Of a DNA stretch of 64,000 bases, positions 55,826-63,863 are shown in pieces. Position numbers and translations under genes: made by a program. The notes under the pieces are model-generated. The model saw nothing but the letters and a program-made list of their open reading frames with translations, did no database searches and was not told the origin of the DNA. The DNA comes from DALYLB01 sp964468345. Lineage in GTDB: Bacteria > Acidobacteriota > Blastocatellia > RBC074. The number at the start of each line of letters is the position of its first letter. Position 1 is the first letter of the stretch. The stretch lies in the NCBI GenBank assembly GCA_964468345.1, contig CAYXVZ010000016.1:29290-93289 (forward strand), written 5' to 3'.

Positions 55826-56448
55826 GGCGCGGCATCGAGCGTCTCGTTGATATGCACATCGGTCAACACGGGCAGAAACAGGCCATCGGTGACGACGGCG
55901 CCGGGCCCGATGCGGCTGCCCGCGCCGACAAAGACGTCATTGCCGATGCGGATCGTTCGCGAATACAAGACCAGATCCTGTCCCCGCGGCCCGCGTGGTT
56001 TGATCGCGTGTCCGAGGAACTTGCACTTGTGTCCCAGCACCACGCGGTCGCCGATGTCGAGCAGGTGGCGATCGGTGATCTCTACATTGGGCGTCCAATA
56101 AACATCGCGGCCGATGCGGCTGCCCCAGAGGCGAAGCCACGCGCTATAGAGCCCGGGCACGATGCGCAACAAGGCTTCCAATTGCGGCACGGCAATATAC
56201 AAAAGCTGGATCTGATGCGCGCCCCACCATGGCGAGTACTTCCGCTCGGAAAGATTCGTCAGGCTTTTGCGAAAGGGAAAGAACCGCCGGTGCAGGCGAA
56301 AAGTCAGCGGCGGCACGAGGTATAAAACAATCAACAACAATGCGGGCTGCAGGGGCGACGGCCGCAGCCCGAACCATCCGATGATCGATAAGCAAAGAAC
56401 CAGGAGAAAGGTCGGATAAAAGGAAACCAGTTTTCCCAGGAATGTCAT
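55798..56448 (-). CDS. Membrane-anchored hexapeptide-repeat acyltransferase-like protein
   Basis: 216 residues. Two hydrophobic helices (about 8-27 and 33-50) anchor the N-terminus. The C-terminal half (about 110-195) is a left-handed beta-helix with hexapeptide-type repeats: IGRDVYWTPNVEI, LLDIGDRVVLGHKCKF, TIRIGNDVFVGAGSRIGPGAVV in parts. The family includes acetyl- and acyltransferases and some carbonic anhydrases; a nearby His (GHAIKP) could be the catalytic one. It would act at the inner membrane surface. The GH3 gene overlaps its 3' end. Confidence 0.83.
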   Translation of the reverse strand: MTFLGKLVSFYPTFLLVLCLSIIGWFGLRPSPLQPALLLIVLYLVPPLTFRLHRRFFPFRKSLTNLSERKYSPWWGAHQIQLLYIAVPQLEALLRIVPGLYSAWLRLWGSRIGRDVYWTPNVEITDRHLLDIGDRVVLGHKCKFLGHAIKPRGPRGQDLVLYSRTIRIGNDVFVGAGSRIGPGAVVTDGLFLPVLTDVHINETLDAAPCSEPQVTF

Positions 56449-56506
56449 AACGAGATACCGGAAAGAAGAAAATCAAAGGGCAAAAAAAGAACTTCGCATT
56501 AAATAT

Positions 56507-57247
56507 TCACATTGTCTGCGAACCTTTTGCCTTTTGATTTTCTTCTCTCAATTGCCATGGGTAGAAGAGTTTTCTGCCTAAGGATAGTTTCGAAGGAATT
56601 CCGATTACGGTCGGCGCTTTTGCTGCACCGCAATACGTTCCATGGAATCGATCCCACAGGGAAAAATTCGCGCCGAAATTGCAGTCGCTGCGATCGCGGC
56701 TGTGATGCCATGCGTGATCGCGGGGCAGAATCAACAACCATCCCAGCCATCGAGAAGGCGTGTACGTTGTGTGCCGCCACAGATCGAGCGCCGCGCTCAG
56801 CGAAGCCCCGAAGAGAAAGCCCGCGGGCTCGCGCAGCAGAAACAGTCCCAATCCATTGATCCAGAAATAAAGAATCAGAAAAGACGTCCACAGCGTATTC
56901 CGCGACGTTACGAAAACATCGAAACGATCGGCGCTGTGATGCACGGCGTGCGCCTGCCAGAGCCATCGGCTGTGCAGCAACCGGTGATTCCAGTAATACA
57001 GATAATCGACGGCGACGAAGTTGAGCAGGAATCCCGGCACAATGCCCAGCGGAATCGCACCGCGCAGGCCGGGCGCCATCCAATTTAAGAACGCATACAG
57101 CAAGGTCATCTGCAGCAGCGGCATCGCCACGCCCTGCAGCAGCAGGCCGGAAGCATCCAGCACCCAGTCCTCGCGGGAGCGGCCGCGCGCCTGCCCCGAA
57201 AGCACCGTGACGACGGCCAACAACACAAAGGCGAGAAAGACGATCAT
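56507..57247 (-). CDS. Sterol desaturase / fatty acid hydroxylase family protein
   Basis: 246 residues with about four membrane helices and the His clusters of this integral-membrane diiron family: WNHRLLHSRWLW, AHAVHHSAD, and the late HAWHHSRD. GTYCGAAKAP near the end fits the soluble cap. Members hydroxylate or desaturate sterols, carotenoids and fatty acids using electrons from a ferredoxin or cytochrome b5; a ferredoxin is two genes upstream. Its ATG overlaps the preceding stop (ATGA), so it is coupled to the Rieske oxygenase. Confidence 0.92.
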   Translation of the reverse strand: MIVFLAFVLLAVVTVLSGQARGRSREDWVLDASGLLLQGVAMPLLQMTLLYAFLNWMAPGLRGAIPLGIVPGFLLNFVAVDYLYYWNHRLLHSRWLWQAHAVHHSADRFDVFVTSRNTLWTSFLILYFWINGLGLFLLREPAGFLFGASLSAALDLWRHTTYTPSRWLGWLLILPRDHAWHHSRDRSDCNFGANFSLWDRFHGTYCGAAKAPTVIGIPSKLSLGRKLFYPWQLREENQKAKGSQTM

Positions 57248-58263
57248 ACGCGAAACTCAATCTCCTGCTCCTTGTCCGGCAACAGGCGCGGATCCCGGCC
57301 CTGCGCAAGTTCGCCGCGGATCGATTCGATGAAGACGTGAATGATATCGGCCCGCGTATTGCTGAAATTCGCCCCGAACTTTTGGATCACTTCCATCTGC
57401 TCGCCCAGAATCGCGATGTCCTGATCGATGATTTTCTGCGCCTGCCGGCGAATGATCGGCCGCGCCAGCCGATTCCAGACGCCGTAGTTGTAGGTCAGAT
57501 CCGTATACACCAGCGTCTCGGCCTCGCCCATCGGAATGGACTGCGACGTGATGATGAAACGCCGCGAAGGGCCGAAGATGTAATCCACGCAGGTCACATT
57601 CGGCATATGAAACGAATCGGTGTGGCCGATCTCTCCGCCCTCCGGATTGAGAAAACGCGAAAAAATCCCGAGATTCGCGCGTTCGTTACCATATCGAACC
57701 AGGACGCTGCCGCCCTTGCGGATAACATTTGCAGTGAGTCGCTCGCCGCGATGGTCGCGAAAGATTTTCGGATGCACAAACGCCGTGTGCGGGATATCGA
57801 CGAAATTTTCCACACAGTTCGTGACATTGTTTGCAAACCGGTTCCGCAAACGAATATGCGCCCAGCCCGGCGCGTGATAAAACGGAATGCGGAAGGGTGT
57901 GAGATCCGCATACTGTGCGGCCTCGCCCGGCCGCACATAGATGTAATCGTCCTGCTCGCATACATCGAAGCGGCGCGCCTGTCGCGGCTTTCCCTTCCAT
58001 TCTCCTTCCGACGGAATCGCAACCACGCGGCCTTCTCCGTCATAGGTCCAGCCATGATAAGCGCATTGCAATTGGCCGTTCGCGCAGTTCCCGCTGGAAA
58101 GCCGCGCGCAGCGATGGAGGCAGCGATCTTCGAGGGCCACGGCGCGCCCCGACGAATCGCGAAAGAGGACAATCCATTGTCCCAATAATTCCAGGCCGCG
58201 CACCTCTCCCTTTTTTAATTCGCGCGACTCGGCCGCGATATACCAGAAATCCCGCAGGTCCAT
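57244..58263 (-). CDS. Rieske non-heme iron oxygenase 2
   Basis: 339 residues. Rieske ligands Cys48/His50 (CLHRCARL) and Cys67/His70 (CAYHGWTYDGEGRV); mononuclear iron triad in NFVDIPHTAFVHPKI (Asp156, His159, His164). The WTYDGEGRVVAIPSE region and the C-terminal NYGVWNRLARPII segment place it with the vanillate demethylase/phenoxybenzoate-type oxygenases. It differs clearly from Rieske 1, so two distinct oxidations are likely. It lies three bases downstream of the ferredoxin gene, its probable electron donor. Confidence 0.93.
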   Translation of the reverse strand: MDLRDFWYIAAESRELKKGEVRGLELLGQWIVLFRDSSGRAVALEDRCLHRCARLSSGNCANGQLQCAYHGWTYDGEGRVVAIPSEGEWKGKPRQARRFDVCEQDDYIYVRPGEAAQYADLTPFRIPFYHAPGWAHIRLRNRFANNVTNCVENFVDIPHTAFVHPKIFRDHRGERLTANVIRKGGSVLVRYGNERANLGIFSRFLNPEGGEIGHTDSFHMPNVTCVDYIFGPSRRFIITSQSIPMGEAETLVYTDLTYNYGVWNRLARPIIRRQAQKIIDQDIAILGEQMEVIQKFGANFSNTRADIIHVFIESIRGELAQGRDPRLLPDKEQEIEFRV

Positions 58264-58266
58264 CCT

Positions 58267-58566
58267 TTATCCAATGTAACGAAGGCAAAGATCCGCCGTG
58301 ACCTCGATCTGACACGCCAGGCGCGCGCGCGCATTGTCCGGCGCAAGCAAGGCGAGCAATTCCGCTTCCTCGGGCGCGGGCGGCGCAAGGGCGCCTCTCT
58401 CTTCCGCTTCAACTTCCACCAGGCAGGTTCCGCAAATGCCGGTGCGGCAACCGAACAGCAGGGGCGAACTCACGATATCGAGCTCCTCCGACAACACCGC
58501 CCCGCGCGGCAGCGTGATCGCCGCATAACCGGGAGGGGAAAAGCGGATGCAAAATTGATCTGTCAT
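58267..58566 (-). CDS. Plant-type [2Fe-2S] ferredoxin
   Basis: 99 residues with Cys40, Cys45, Cys48 (FGCRTGICGTC) and Cys85 (RLACQ), the C-x4-C-x2-C...C pattern of plant/adrenodoxin-like ferredoxins. The 36-residue gap to the last Cys contains an Ala/Pro/Glu-rich insert. No reductase domain is attached and no reductase gene lies in the window, so electrons must come from a housekeeping enzyme. It should serve the Rieske and membrane hydroxylases beside it. Confidence 0.93.
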   Translation of the reverse strand: MTDQFCIRFSPPGYAAITLPRGAVLSEELDIVSSPLLFGCRTGICGTCLVEVEAEERGALAPPAPEEAELLALLAPDNARARLACQIEVTADLCLRYIG

Positions 58567-58580
58567 TTTGAAATCTCAAA

Positions 58581-58789
58581 CAGAAAAATGTGGGAGAATA
58601 AAATACGCTTCTTCTAAATCAAACGAAGCAAGAAAGGCACAAACCACGAAGAAACGAAGAGCACGAAGAATAGATAGAAGGCATACGTCATGCGTCTTTC
58701 TTCGTGCTCTTCGTTTCTTCGTGGTAAAAGCTTTGTCCCAAAGCTGATTGTACTGATTTAGTTTTATTTTTCTGTCCCACATTTTTCTG
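58581..58789. repeat. Family B element nested in an outer inverted repeat
   Basis: The B unit is 58614-58761 (CTAAATC/GATTTAG ends, core CCACGAAGAAACGAAGAGC). Outside it, CAGAAAAATGTGGGAG at 58581 and TCCCACATTTTTCTG at 58775 form a further inverted pair. The right outer arm codes for the C-terminal residues of the AurF-like protein, including its stop region. Confidence 0.85.
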
Positions 58790-59984
58790 TTCGTGGCTCT
58801 GCTTCGCGAAAAAAACGTTTCAATTCACGCGTGTTCGTCGCAAGGTGTTTTTCAATGGAGTTCTTTCGCATGATCGCGAGGTCCTTGTTCGCGCGATCTA
58901 CATAATCGAGGTCGGCCAGATACTCCCGATAGGATTCGATTGCGATCTGCCGGCTCTGCGCGCTGCATTGCAGCCCTTCGTTTTCCCGCGTGAAGCATGC
59001 TTCCATCATTCGCCGCGCCTCCGCGTGCGACATATTGAAGACGCGAGAGCGCAGGATGCGATAGATTTTGGGATAGAGCGCCGGGTCGTACCAGAACAGC
59101 CCGTTGATCGCGGTCGAGAAATGATAATGATCGCGCTGCGATCCGTGCAGGCCTTCATTCGCCACCCAGGCTTCAAAGGCCGTCGGCTTCGGCAGTGAAT
59201 TGAGCACCTCATGCGAAATCACGGTCGAGCTGTTGAAATGAAACGACTCATCCCGAAAATGAAAGTAACTGACCTTCGAAGGAATCGCCGCGCTTTCCTT
59301 CTGCGGATCTTTGGAATAATACTGGCTGAGCTGATGCTGAATCAGCTTGCCGTTCAGGGTCCGCACGCCGCGCACGGCGAAGTACTGGCATCCGATAAAA
59401 GCGTTATTCGAAGATAACAGGGTATAGGCATTGAGCTGCAGTTTGCGCCATACTTGCCGCGCCAGATTCGTTTTCGCCGCGATCATGGTTTCGACATAGG
59501 GACCGCGCATCGGGTACGTGAAGATACGCTCGCCGAAGACGGCTTCTTCGAAATCTTCGCCGATCTTCTTGAAGGCGTTGATGTGCGCGCGCTCCTGCGC
59601 CGATTCGAGATCCAGCGTATCGCAGACGATGCGAAAGTCCTCGATCGAATATAATCCCGCCGCGCTCGTCTGGTTGAAAAAGATCGTGGCGATCTCTGCG
59701 GAGATGATCTGCGAGTAATACGCAACCCAGTACAGCTGATTGAGCCGCACCCGCTGCGTTTCATCGGCCTCGTCCCAGAGCGGCGTGCCATAGAGCAGCG
59801 AGAATTTTTCGGGATTCCAATAGCGGTCGCTGCAATCGGGATAATGAAATTCGGCGGCCAGCCGATCCATCATTGCGGTATTATCCTGCTCCTTGTTCTT
59901 GCGGTAATTCAGCTCGATCTTCCGATAGCCGATCGGATCATCGAGCAGCGATTTTTCATCGTTCTGTTCGAGCGTTCGATTCAT
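58764..59984 (-). CDS. AurF-like diiron oxygenase
   Basis: 406 residues resembling p-aminobenzoate N-oxygenase (AurF/CmlI) proteins. Landmarks: YYSQIISAEIATIFF, ESAQERAHINAFKKIGED, ETMIAAKTNLARQVW, RDESFHFNSSTVISHEVL with Glu and His iron ligands, and NEGLHGSQRDHYHFS. The family oxidises amines to nitro groups or hydroxylates substrates bound to carriers. First gene of the minus-strand operon, separated from the ferredoxin by a repeat element that also supplies its last residues (EKCGTEK). The shared dyad site lies 57 bases upstream. Confidence 0.83.
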   Translation of the reverse strand: MNRTLEQNDEKSLLDDPIGYRKIELNYRKNKEQDNTAMMDRLAAEFHYPDCSDRYWNPEKFSLLYGTPLWDEADETQRVRLNQLYWVAYYSQIISAEIATIFFNQTSAAGLYSIEDFRIVCDTLDLESAQERAHINAFKKIGEDFEEAVFGERIFTYPMRGPYVETMIAAKTNLARQVWRKLQLNAYTLLSSNNAFIGCQYFAVRGVRTLNGKLIQHQLSQYYSKDPQKESAAIPSKVSYFHFRDESFHFNSSTVISHEVLNSLPKPTAFEAWVANEGLHGSQRDHYHFSTAINGLFWYDPALYPKIYRILRSRVFNMSHAEARRMMEACFTRENEGLQCSAQSRQIAIESYREYLADLDYVDRANKDLAIMRKNSIEKHLATNTRELKRFFREAEPRTEKCGTEK

Positions 59985-60040
59985 GTCTCACCTCCAGGTG
60001 CGCCCATCGTAGCCGGGGGTTGACCGGCTTGCCGGCCGGC

Positions 60041-60066
60041 TTGTGACACTATGAAAAGCGTCACAA
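60041..60066. promoter_or_regulatory. Dyad site shared by both oxygenase operons (copy 2)
   Basis: TTGTGAC and GTCACAA, perfect 7-bp half-sites separated by 12 bases (ACTATGAAAAGC). It sits between the divergent AurF-like gene (start 59984) and the SnoaL-like gene (start 60120), so it could control both. Confidence 0.78.
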
Positions 60067-60119
60067 GGGAAAATGCATGCAGACCGGTCCCGTCGATAAT
60101 TCATTTCTGAGGAAAACAA

Positions 60120-60713
60120 ATGAAGACCCCGAAACTCGCTATCACCCCAATTGTATGTCTGGTATTTCTCGGCGCCGCCATTATGAGCGTGCAGGCGCAG
60201 GATCGAAAGGAAGATCACGAGGAATTACGCGCGATGCTTCGCGCGGCGACCGAGGCGATGAATTCGCGAAATATCAAAGCGCTCGCGCCGCTGATGCACG
60301 AGAAATTCTCGATCACGACGGTCGATCAGCGTCTGTTCACGAACCTGAACGAATTCGAAGCTTATTTCAACGGCCTGTTCGGCGCCACGCTCAAGAGCGC
60401 CACCTTCAACCCGACGGCGGATGCGCTGACCGAATTCGTGGGCGAGAACATCGGCCTCAGCCACGGGACGTCGAGCGATACCTTTGTTTTCGCGGACGGA
60501 GAAAGCCGGCAGATGAACAGCCGATGGACCGCAACGCTTTATAAAGACAACGGCAAATGGAAGGTGCTCAACATCCACATCGGCACGGACCCGTTCGACA
60601 ATCCCGTGGTCGGCGCGCTTAAGAGTCTGCTCTATAAAATCGGCATCGGCGCAGGCCTCGCCGGCCTCGTGCTCGGTGTCCTTCTAGGTCGCGTGAGCAA
60701 AAGGAAAAGCTAA
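60120..60713 (+). CDS. SnoaL/NTF2-like envelope protein with C-terminal membrane helix
   Basis: 197 residues. Signal peptide (about 8-25, cleavage near VQA-QD), an NTF2-like cone fold (LRAMLRAATEAMNSRNIKALA, FTNLNEFEAYFNGLFG, WTATLYKDNGKWKVLNIHIG), and a glycine-rich C-terminal helix (IGIGAGLAGLVLGVLLGRV) anchored before a basic tail. TGAGGAAAACAA precedes the ATG. It probably faces the periplasm. NTF2-like domains bind small hydrophobic ligands. Its promoter region shares the dyad site with the oxygenase operon, so it may belong to that regulon. Confidence 0.86.
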   Translation: MKTPKLAITPIVCLVFLGAAIMSVQAQDRKEDHEELRAMLRAATEAMNSRNIKALAPLMHEKFSITTVDQRLFTNLNEFEAYFNGLFGATLKSATFNPTADALTEFVGENIGLSHGTSSDTFVFADGESRQMNSRWTATLYKDNGKWKVLNIHIGTDPFDNPVVGALKSLLYKIGIGAGLAGLVLGVLLGRVSKRKS

Positions 60714-60859
60714 GGGAGTTGTGCATCGCAAAATGTGGTGTGTGTGAACAATGGGGCACGTTACCCACGAGGCGCGAAACGCCGGCAGGTTGTAGACACG
60801 CGCATAAGCACCTTGTCATTATCCACATCTTCGCACGAATTACGCGCTGAAAGCGCGTC

Positions 60860-61060
60860 GGAGCTTAGCCGGTGGTGGAGGCGAAGCCGGAACCACCGGT
60901 TACGTATGCGATTTTATCGCGCCCCGGCAGGGGCGCCGGACTGCGAGTGATCTTGAATGCATCGAATCATCGTGTCCATCCGGCGCCCCTGCCGGGGCGC
61001 GATTATTGGATTCGGTCTGTCCGGTGGTTCCGGCTTCGCCTCCACCACCGGCTAAGCTCC
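60860..61060. repeat. Double nested perfect inverted repeat
   Basis: Outer arms 60860-60899 and 61021-61060 are perfect over 40 bp (GGAGCTTAGCCGGTGGTGG, GGCGAAGCCGGAACCACCGG). Inner arms 60917-60940 and 60980-61003 are perfect over 24 bp (GCGCCCCGGCAGGGGCGC). A fragment related to the 7477 repeat (GCGAAACGCCGGCAGG) precedes it. The gap 60714-61168 holds these elements and no gene. Confidence 0.93.
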
Positions 61061-61168
61061 GCTGCCCGTTCCGGGCAGAAGACCATAACACGAATTACGC
61101 GAAGATGCGGGTAATGACAAGGCTTACAGCCCAACCTGCGTCTCGCAGCTCCATGACAACTGGAGAAT

Positions 61169-63304
61169 ATGAGCTTCGATCTGATCATCAAAAACGGCCG
61201 GGTCTATGACGGGCTGGGATCGCCGCCGCGACGGGCCGATATCGGCATCAGGAATGGCCGCATTGCGGCCATCGCGCCGTCGCTGTCGGCCCCCGGGGCT
61301 GAGGTTCGCGATGCCGCGGGTCTGTGGGTCCTGCCGGGCTTCGTCGATATACATACGCATTATGACCTCGAACTCGAAATCGCACCCGGCCTGACCGAAT
61401 CGCTGCGTCACGGCGTGACCTCGGTCGTGATCGGCAACTGCAGCCTGTCGGTTGCCATCGGCGCGCCGACGATGCTGGCCGAGATGTTCGAACGCGTAGA
61501 GACCCTGCCCCGTCCCCTGATCCGCAAATGGCTTGCGGCCTCGGTGGACTGGAAGACGACCAGGCAATACCTTGCGCATCTGCGGGCACATCCCATCGCG
61601 CCGAATGTCGCGGCGCTTTTCGGCCATAGCGCCCTGCGGGCGCATGTCATGGGCCTCGAGCGAAGCCTGCATGAAAAAGCGACGATGGAAGAACGAGACG
61701 AAATGCGACGCCTCGCCCGCGAATCCCTCGAAGCCGGCTTCATCGGCATCTCGGTCGATATGGTGCCCTGGCATATGATGAGCGGCGCACATCGCGGCCG
61801 GACGATTCCCTCGCAGCATGCCGATTTCGAAGAGATCCGCCTGCTCGCCGATGTATGCCGCGAATATGACGCCGTCTTTCAGGTCACGCCGAATCCGCAG
61901 CGGCTGTTTTCCCTGCTCGAGATCCTGCGCTGCGCGCACGGCCTCGGCCGGCGGCCTTTGCGCGCGACGATTCTCGCCGCGCTCGATTCCGTCGCGGATC
62001 GCCGCCTCTGGCGCGTGTTTGCGCCGATGCTGTTTGTCCTGAATCGCCTGCTCGGATGCAACATCCGTTTTCAAACGCTGTGCGAGCCCTTCACAGTGTA
62101 TTCCGACGGCCCGATCACGCCGCTCTTTGAAGAATTCCCGGCGGGCGTGCGCCTGAACGATTGCGACACCCGCGAAGAGCGGCAACGCCTCTGGCAGGAC
62201 GCGGCCTTTCGCGCGCAGTTTCGCGACGAATGGCTGCGCGGCTGGCGAAAGACCTTTCATCGCCGCCTGGACTTGATGGAGATCGTTCGCTGTCCCGAGG
62301 CCTCATTGATCGGCAAGACCTTTGCTGAAGCCGCCGCACAGGCGGATTGCGCGCCGATCGATTTCTTTATGAACTCCCTCGCGGCCCATGACACGGAGTT
62401 GCGCTGGGTCTCGACCGGCGCGAACGATCGGGCGCGCCAGCGCGAAGCCCTGATGTCGCATCCTTTCATTTTGCCCGGCTTCACGGATGCCGGCGCGCAC
62501 GTGCAGCATCTGGGGTATTACGACGGCGCGCTGTCCTTATTGAAACAGGCAATGCAGACCGGTTTTCTGCCGATGGAACGGGCCATCGCTCGCGTCACCG
62601 GCGAAGCCGCGCGATGGTTTCGCATCGACGCGGGCGTGTTGCGGGTGGGCGCAAAAGCCGACATCGTTTTGCTCGAACCCGCCGGCCTGCACGCTCCGCT
62701 CAGCCCGCAAATCGAGATCGACGATCCGACGCTGGAAGGCGCGCCGCGCCTCGTTCGCCGCGGATCGGAAGAAATCGTGAAAGCGGTCTATGCCCAAGGC
62801 AGGCTGGTGATCGAGGCAGGCGAGGTGATGCCGATGGTCGGCAAAGAATCTCTCAGCGAAGTCCTCAGGCTGCACGGCCCCGTGGATATTGAGAAGCATG
62901 AGCGATGGAAGCAGCGCAATCGCATCAGCCGGGATGTTCCCGATCATCCCTTTGTCGATTACTGGGACGTGTTCGTGCTCAAGCATCGCCATCCATGGAA
63001 TATCGCGCTGCACGTGCTGGGCGGCATCGTATTTTATGCCGTGCTTGCGGCGGCCTGGATGCGGGGAAATCCATGGCTGTTATTGGCCCTGCCGCTCTCG
63101 CAATTGACGGGCCTTGCCGGGCATTACTTTTTCGAGCGAAGCCACATCGACCTGCAGGACGCGGTCTTTTCCTTCCGCGCCTCGCGGTGCCTCAATCGAA
63201 TGTTTTATCAACTGCTCCGCGGACAATATGGAGAAGAACTTCGCCGCAAGGAAGCCATTTTACGGACCGCTACGCACGCTGCCCTGGATCGATCCCAACT
63301 ATAA
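61169..63304 (+). CDS. D-aminoacylase-type amidohydrolase fused to Mpo1-like (DUF962) membrane domain
   Basis: 711 residues. The first 560 are an N-acyl-D-amino-acid deacylase-like hydrolase: DLIIKNGRVYDGLGSPPRRADIG in parts, the metal motif DIHTHYDLELE, GNCSLSVAIG, FGHSALRAHVMG, TDAGAHVQHLGYYDGA and the closing beta strands AKADIVLLEP. Residues about 577-700 are a separate domain with HPFVDYWDVFVLKHRHPWN, IALHVLGGIVFYAV, a second helix, GLAGHYFFERSH and FRASRCLNRMF. This is the DUF962/Mpo1 pattern (conserved His/Asn/Glu) of an iron dioxygenase for 2-hydroxy fatty acids. The fusion suggests deacylation and alpha-oxidation of the same lipid. GGAG precedes the ATG. Confidence 0.88.
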   Translation: MSFDLIIKNGRVYDGLGSPPRRADIGIRNGRIAAIAPSLSAPGAEVRDAAGLWVLPGFVDIHTHYDLELEIAPGLTESLRHGVTSVVIGNCSLSVAIGAPTMLAEMFERVETLPRPLIRKWLAASVDWKTTRQYLAHLRAHPIAPNVAALFGHSALRAHVMGLERSLHEKATMEERDEMRRLARESLEAGFIGISVDMVPWHMMSGAHRGRTIPSQHADFEEIRLLADVCREYDAVFQVTPNPQRLFSLLEILRCAHGLGRRPLRATILAALDSVADRRLWRVFAPMLFVLNRLLGCNIRFQTLCEPFTVYSDGPITPLFEEFPAGVRLNDCDTREERQRLWQDAAFRAQFRDEWLRGWRKTFHRRLDLMEIVRCPEASLIGKTFAEAAAQADCAPIDFFMNSLAAHDTELRWVSTGANDRARQREALMSHPFILPGFTDAGAHVQHLGYYDGALSLLKQAMQTGFLPMERAIARVTGEAARWFRIDAGVLRVGAKADIVLLEPAGLHAPLSPQIEIDDPTLEGAPRLVRRGSEEIVKAVYAQGRLVIEAGEVMPMVGKESLSEVLRLHGPVDIEKHERWKQRNRISRDVPDHPFVDYWDVFVLKHRHPWNIALHVLGGIVFYAVLAAAWMRGNPWLLLALPLSQLTGLAGHYFFERSHIDLQDAVFSFRASRCLNRMFYQLLRGQYGEELRRKEAILRTATHAALDRSQL

Positions 63305-63863
63305 ATGGGGCGTGGCCGCCGCGTGGTATGCGGGCTTTTGCGCGCTTTACAGCCTGACGGGCGCGGGCCTGCTGCGCGCGCCCAAGGGCCTGCCGATGCT
63401 GGCCATCGATCGAGAAATTCCTTTTCTCGATTGGACGGTCTGGGTGTATCTCTCGCAGTTTCTCTTTCTGTTTCTCTGTTACGCGGGCCTGCGAACCGCA
63501 AAAGGCATCACGCGAATGGCCTATTCCCTGACCCTGGCGAGCCTGCTGGCCTTTGGAATTTTCATTCTATTTCCCACCAGCAGCCCTCGCGAGGGATTCC
63601 ATGCGAATGGCAGGGCCTTTCAATTCCTTTACGCCATCGACTCGCCGGCAAACTGTTTCCCATCGCTGCACGTCGCGCTGGCCTGGCTGGCCGGGCTCGG
63701 ATTGCGCGACGAGCGGCGGGGATGGGGAACCGCCCTTCTCTTTTGGGCCGCAGCCATCAGCCTATCCACGATAACCACCAAACAGCATTATTTCATCGAT
63801 GTGATTGGCGGATTTGCGCTGGCTGGTCTCTGCCGATATATCATTCGCCGGTGCCTCCAATAA
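63228..63863 (+). CDS. PAP2 superfamily phosphatase (membrane)
   Basis: 211 residues from ATG 63228; the frame upstream is only antisense-like extension. The start lies 77 bases inside the end of the amidohydrolase gene in another frame, so the two are tightly coupled. Five or six membrane helices. PAP2 signatures: NCFPSLHVALAW (domain 2) and STITTKQHYFIDVIGG (domain 3, catalytic His and Asp); domain 1 is weak. The layout resembles inositolphosphotransferase/Aur1-like members that act on lipid phosphates or ceramide headgroups. Together with the neighbour it points to sphingolipid-like or N-acyl lipid turnover. Confidence 0.87.
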   Translation: MEKNFAARKPFYGPLRTLPWIDPNYKWGVAAAWYAGFCALYSLTGAGLLRAPKGLPMLAIDREIPFLDWTVWVYLSQFLFLFLCYAGLRTAKGITRMAYSLTLASLLAFGIFILFPTSSPREGFHANGRAFQFLYAIDSPANCFPSLHVALAWLAGLGLRDERRGWGTALLFWAAAISLSTITTKQHYFIDVIGGFALAGLCRYIIRRCLQ

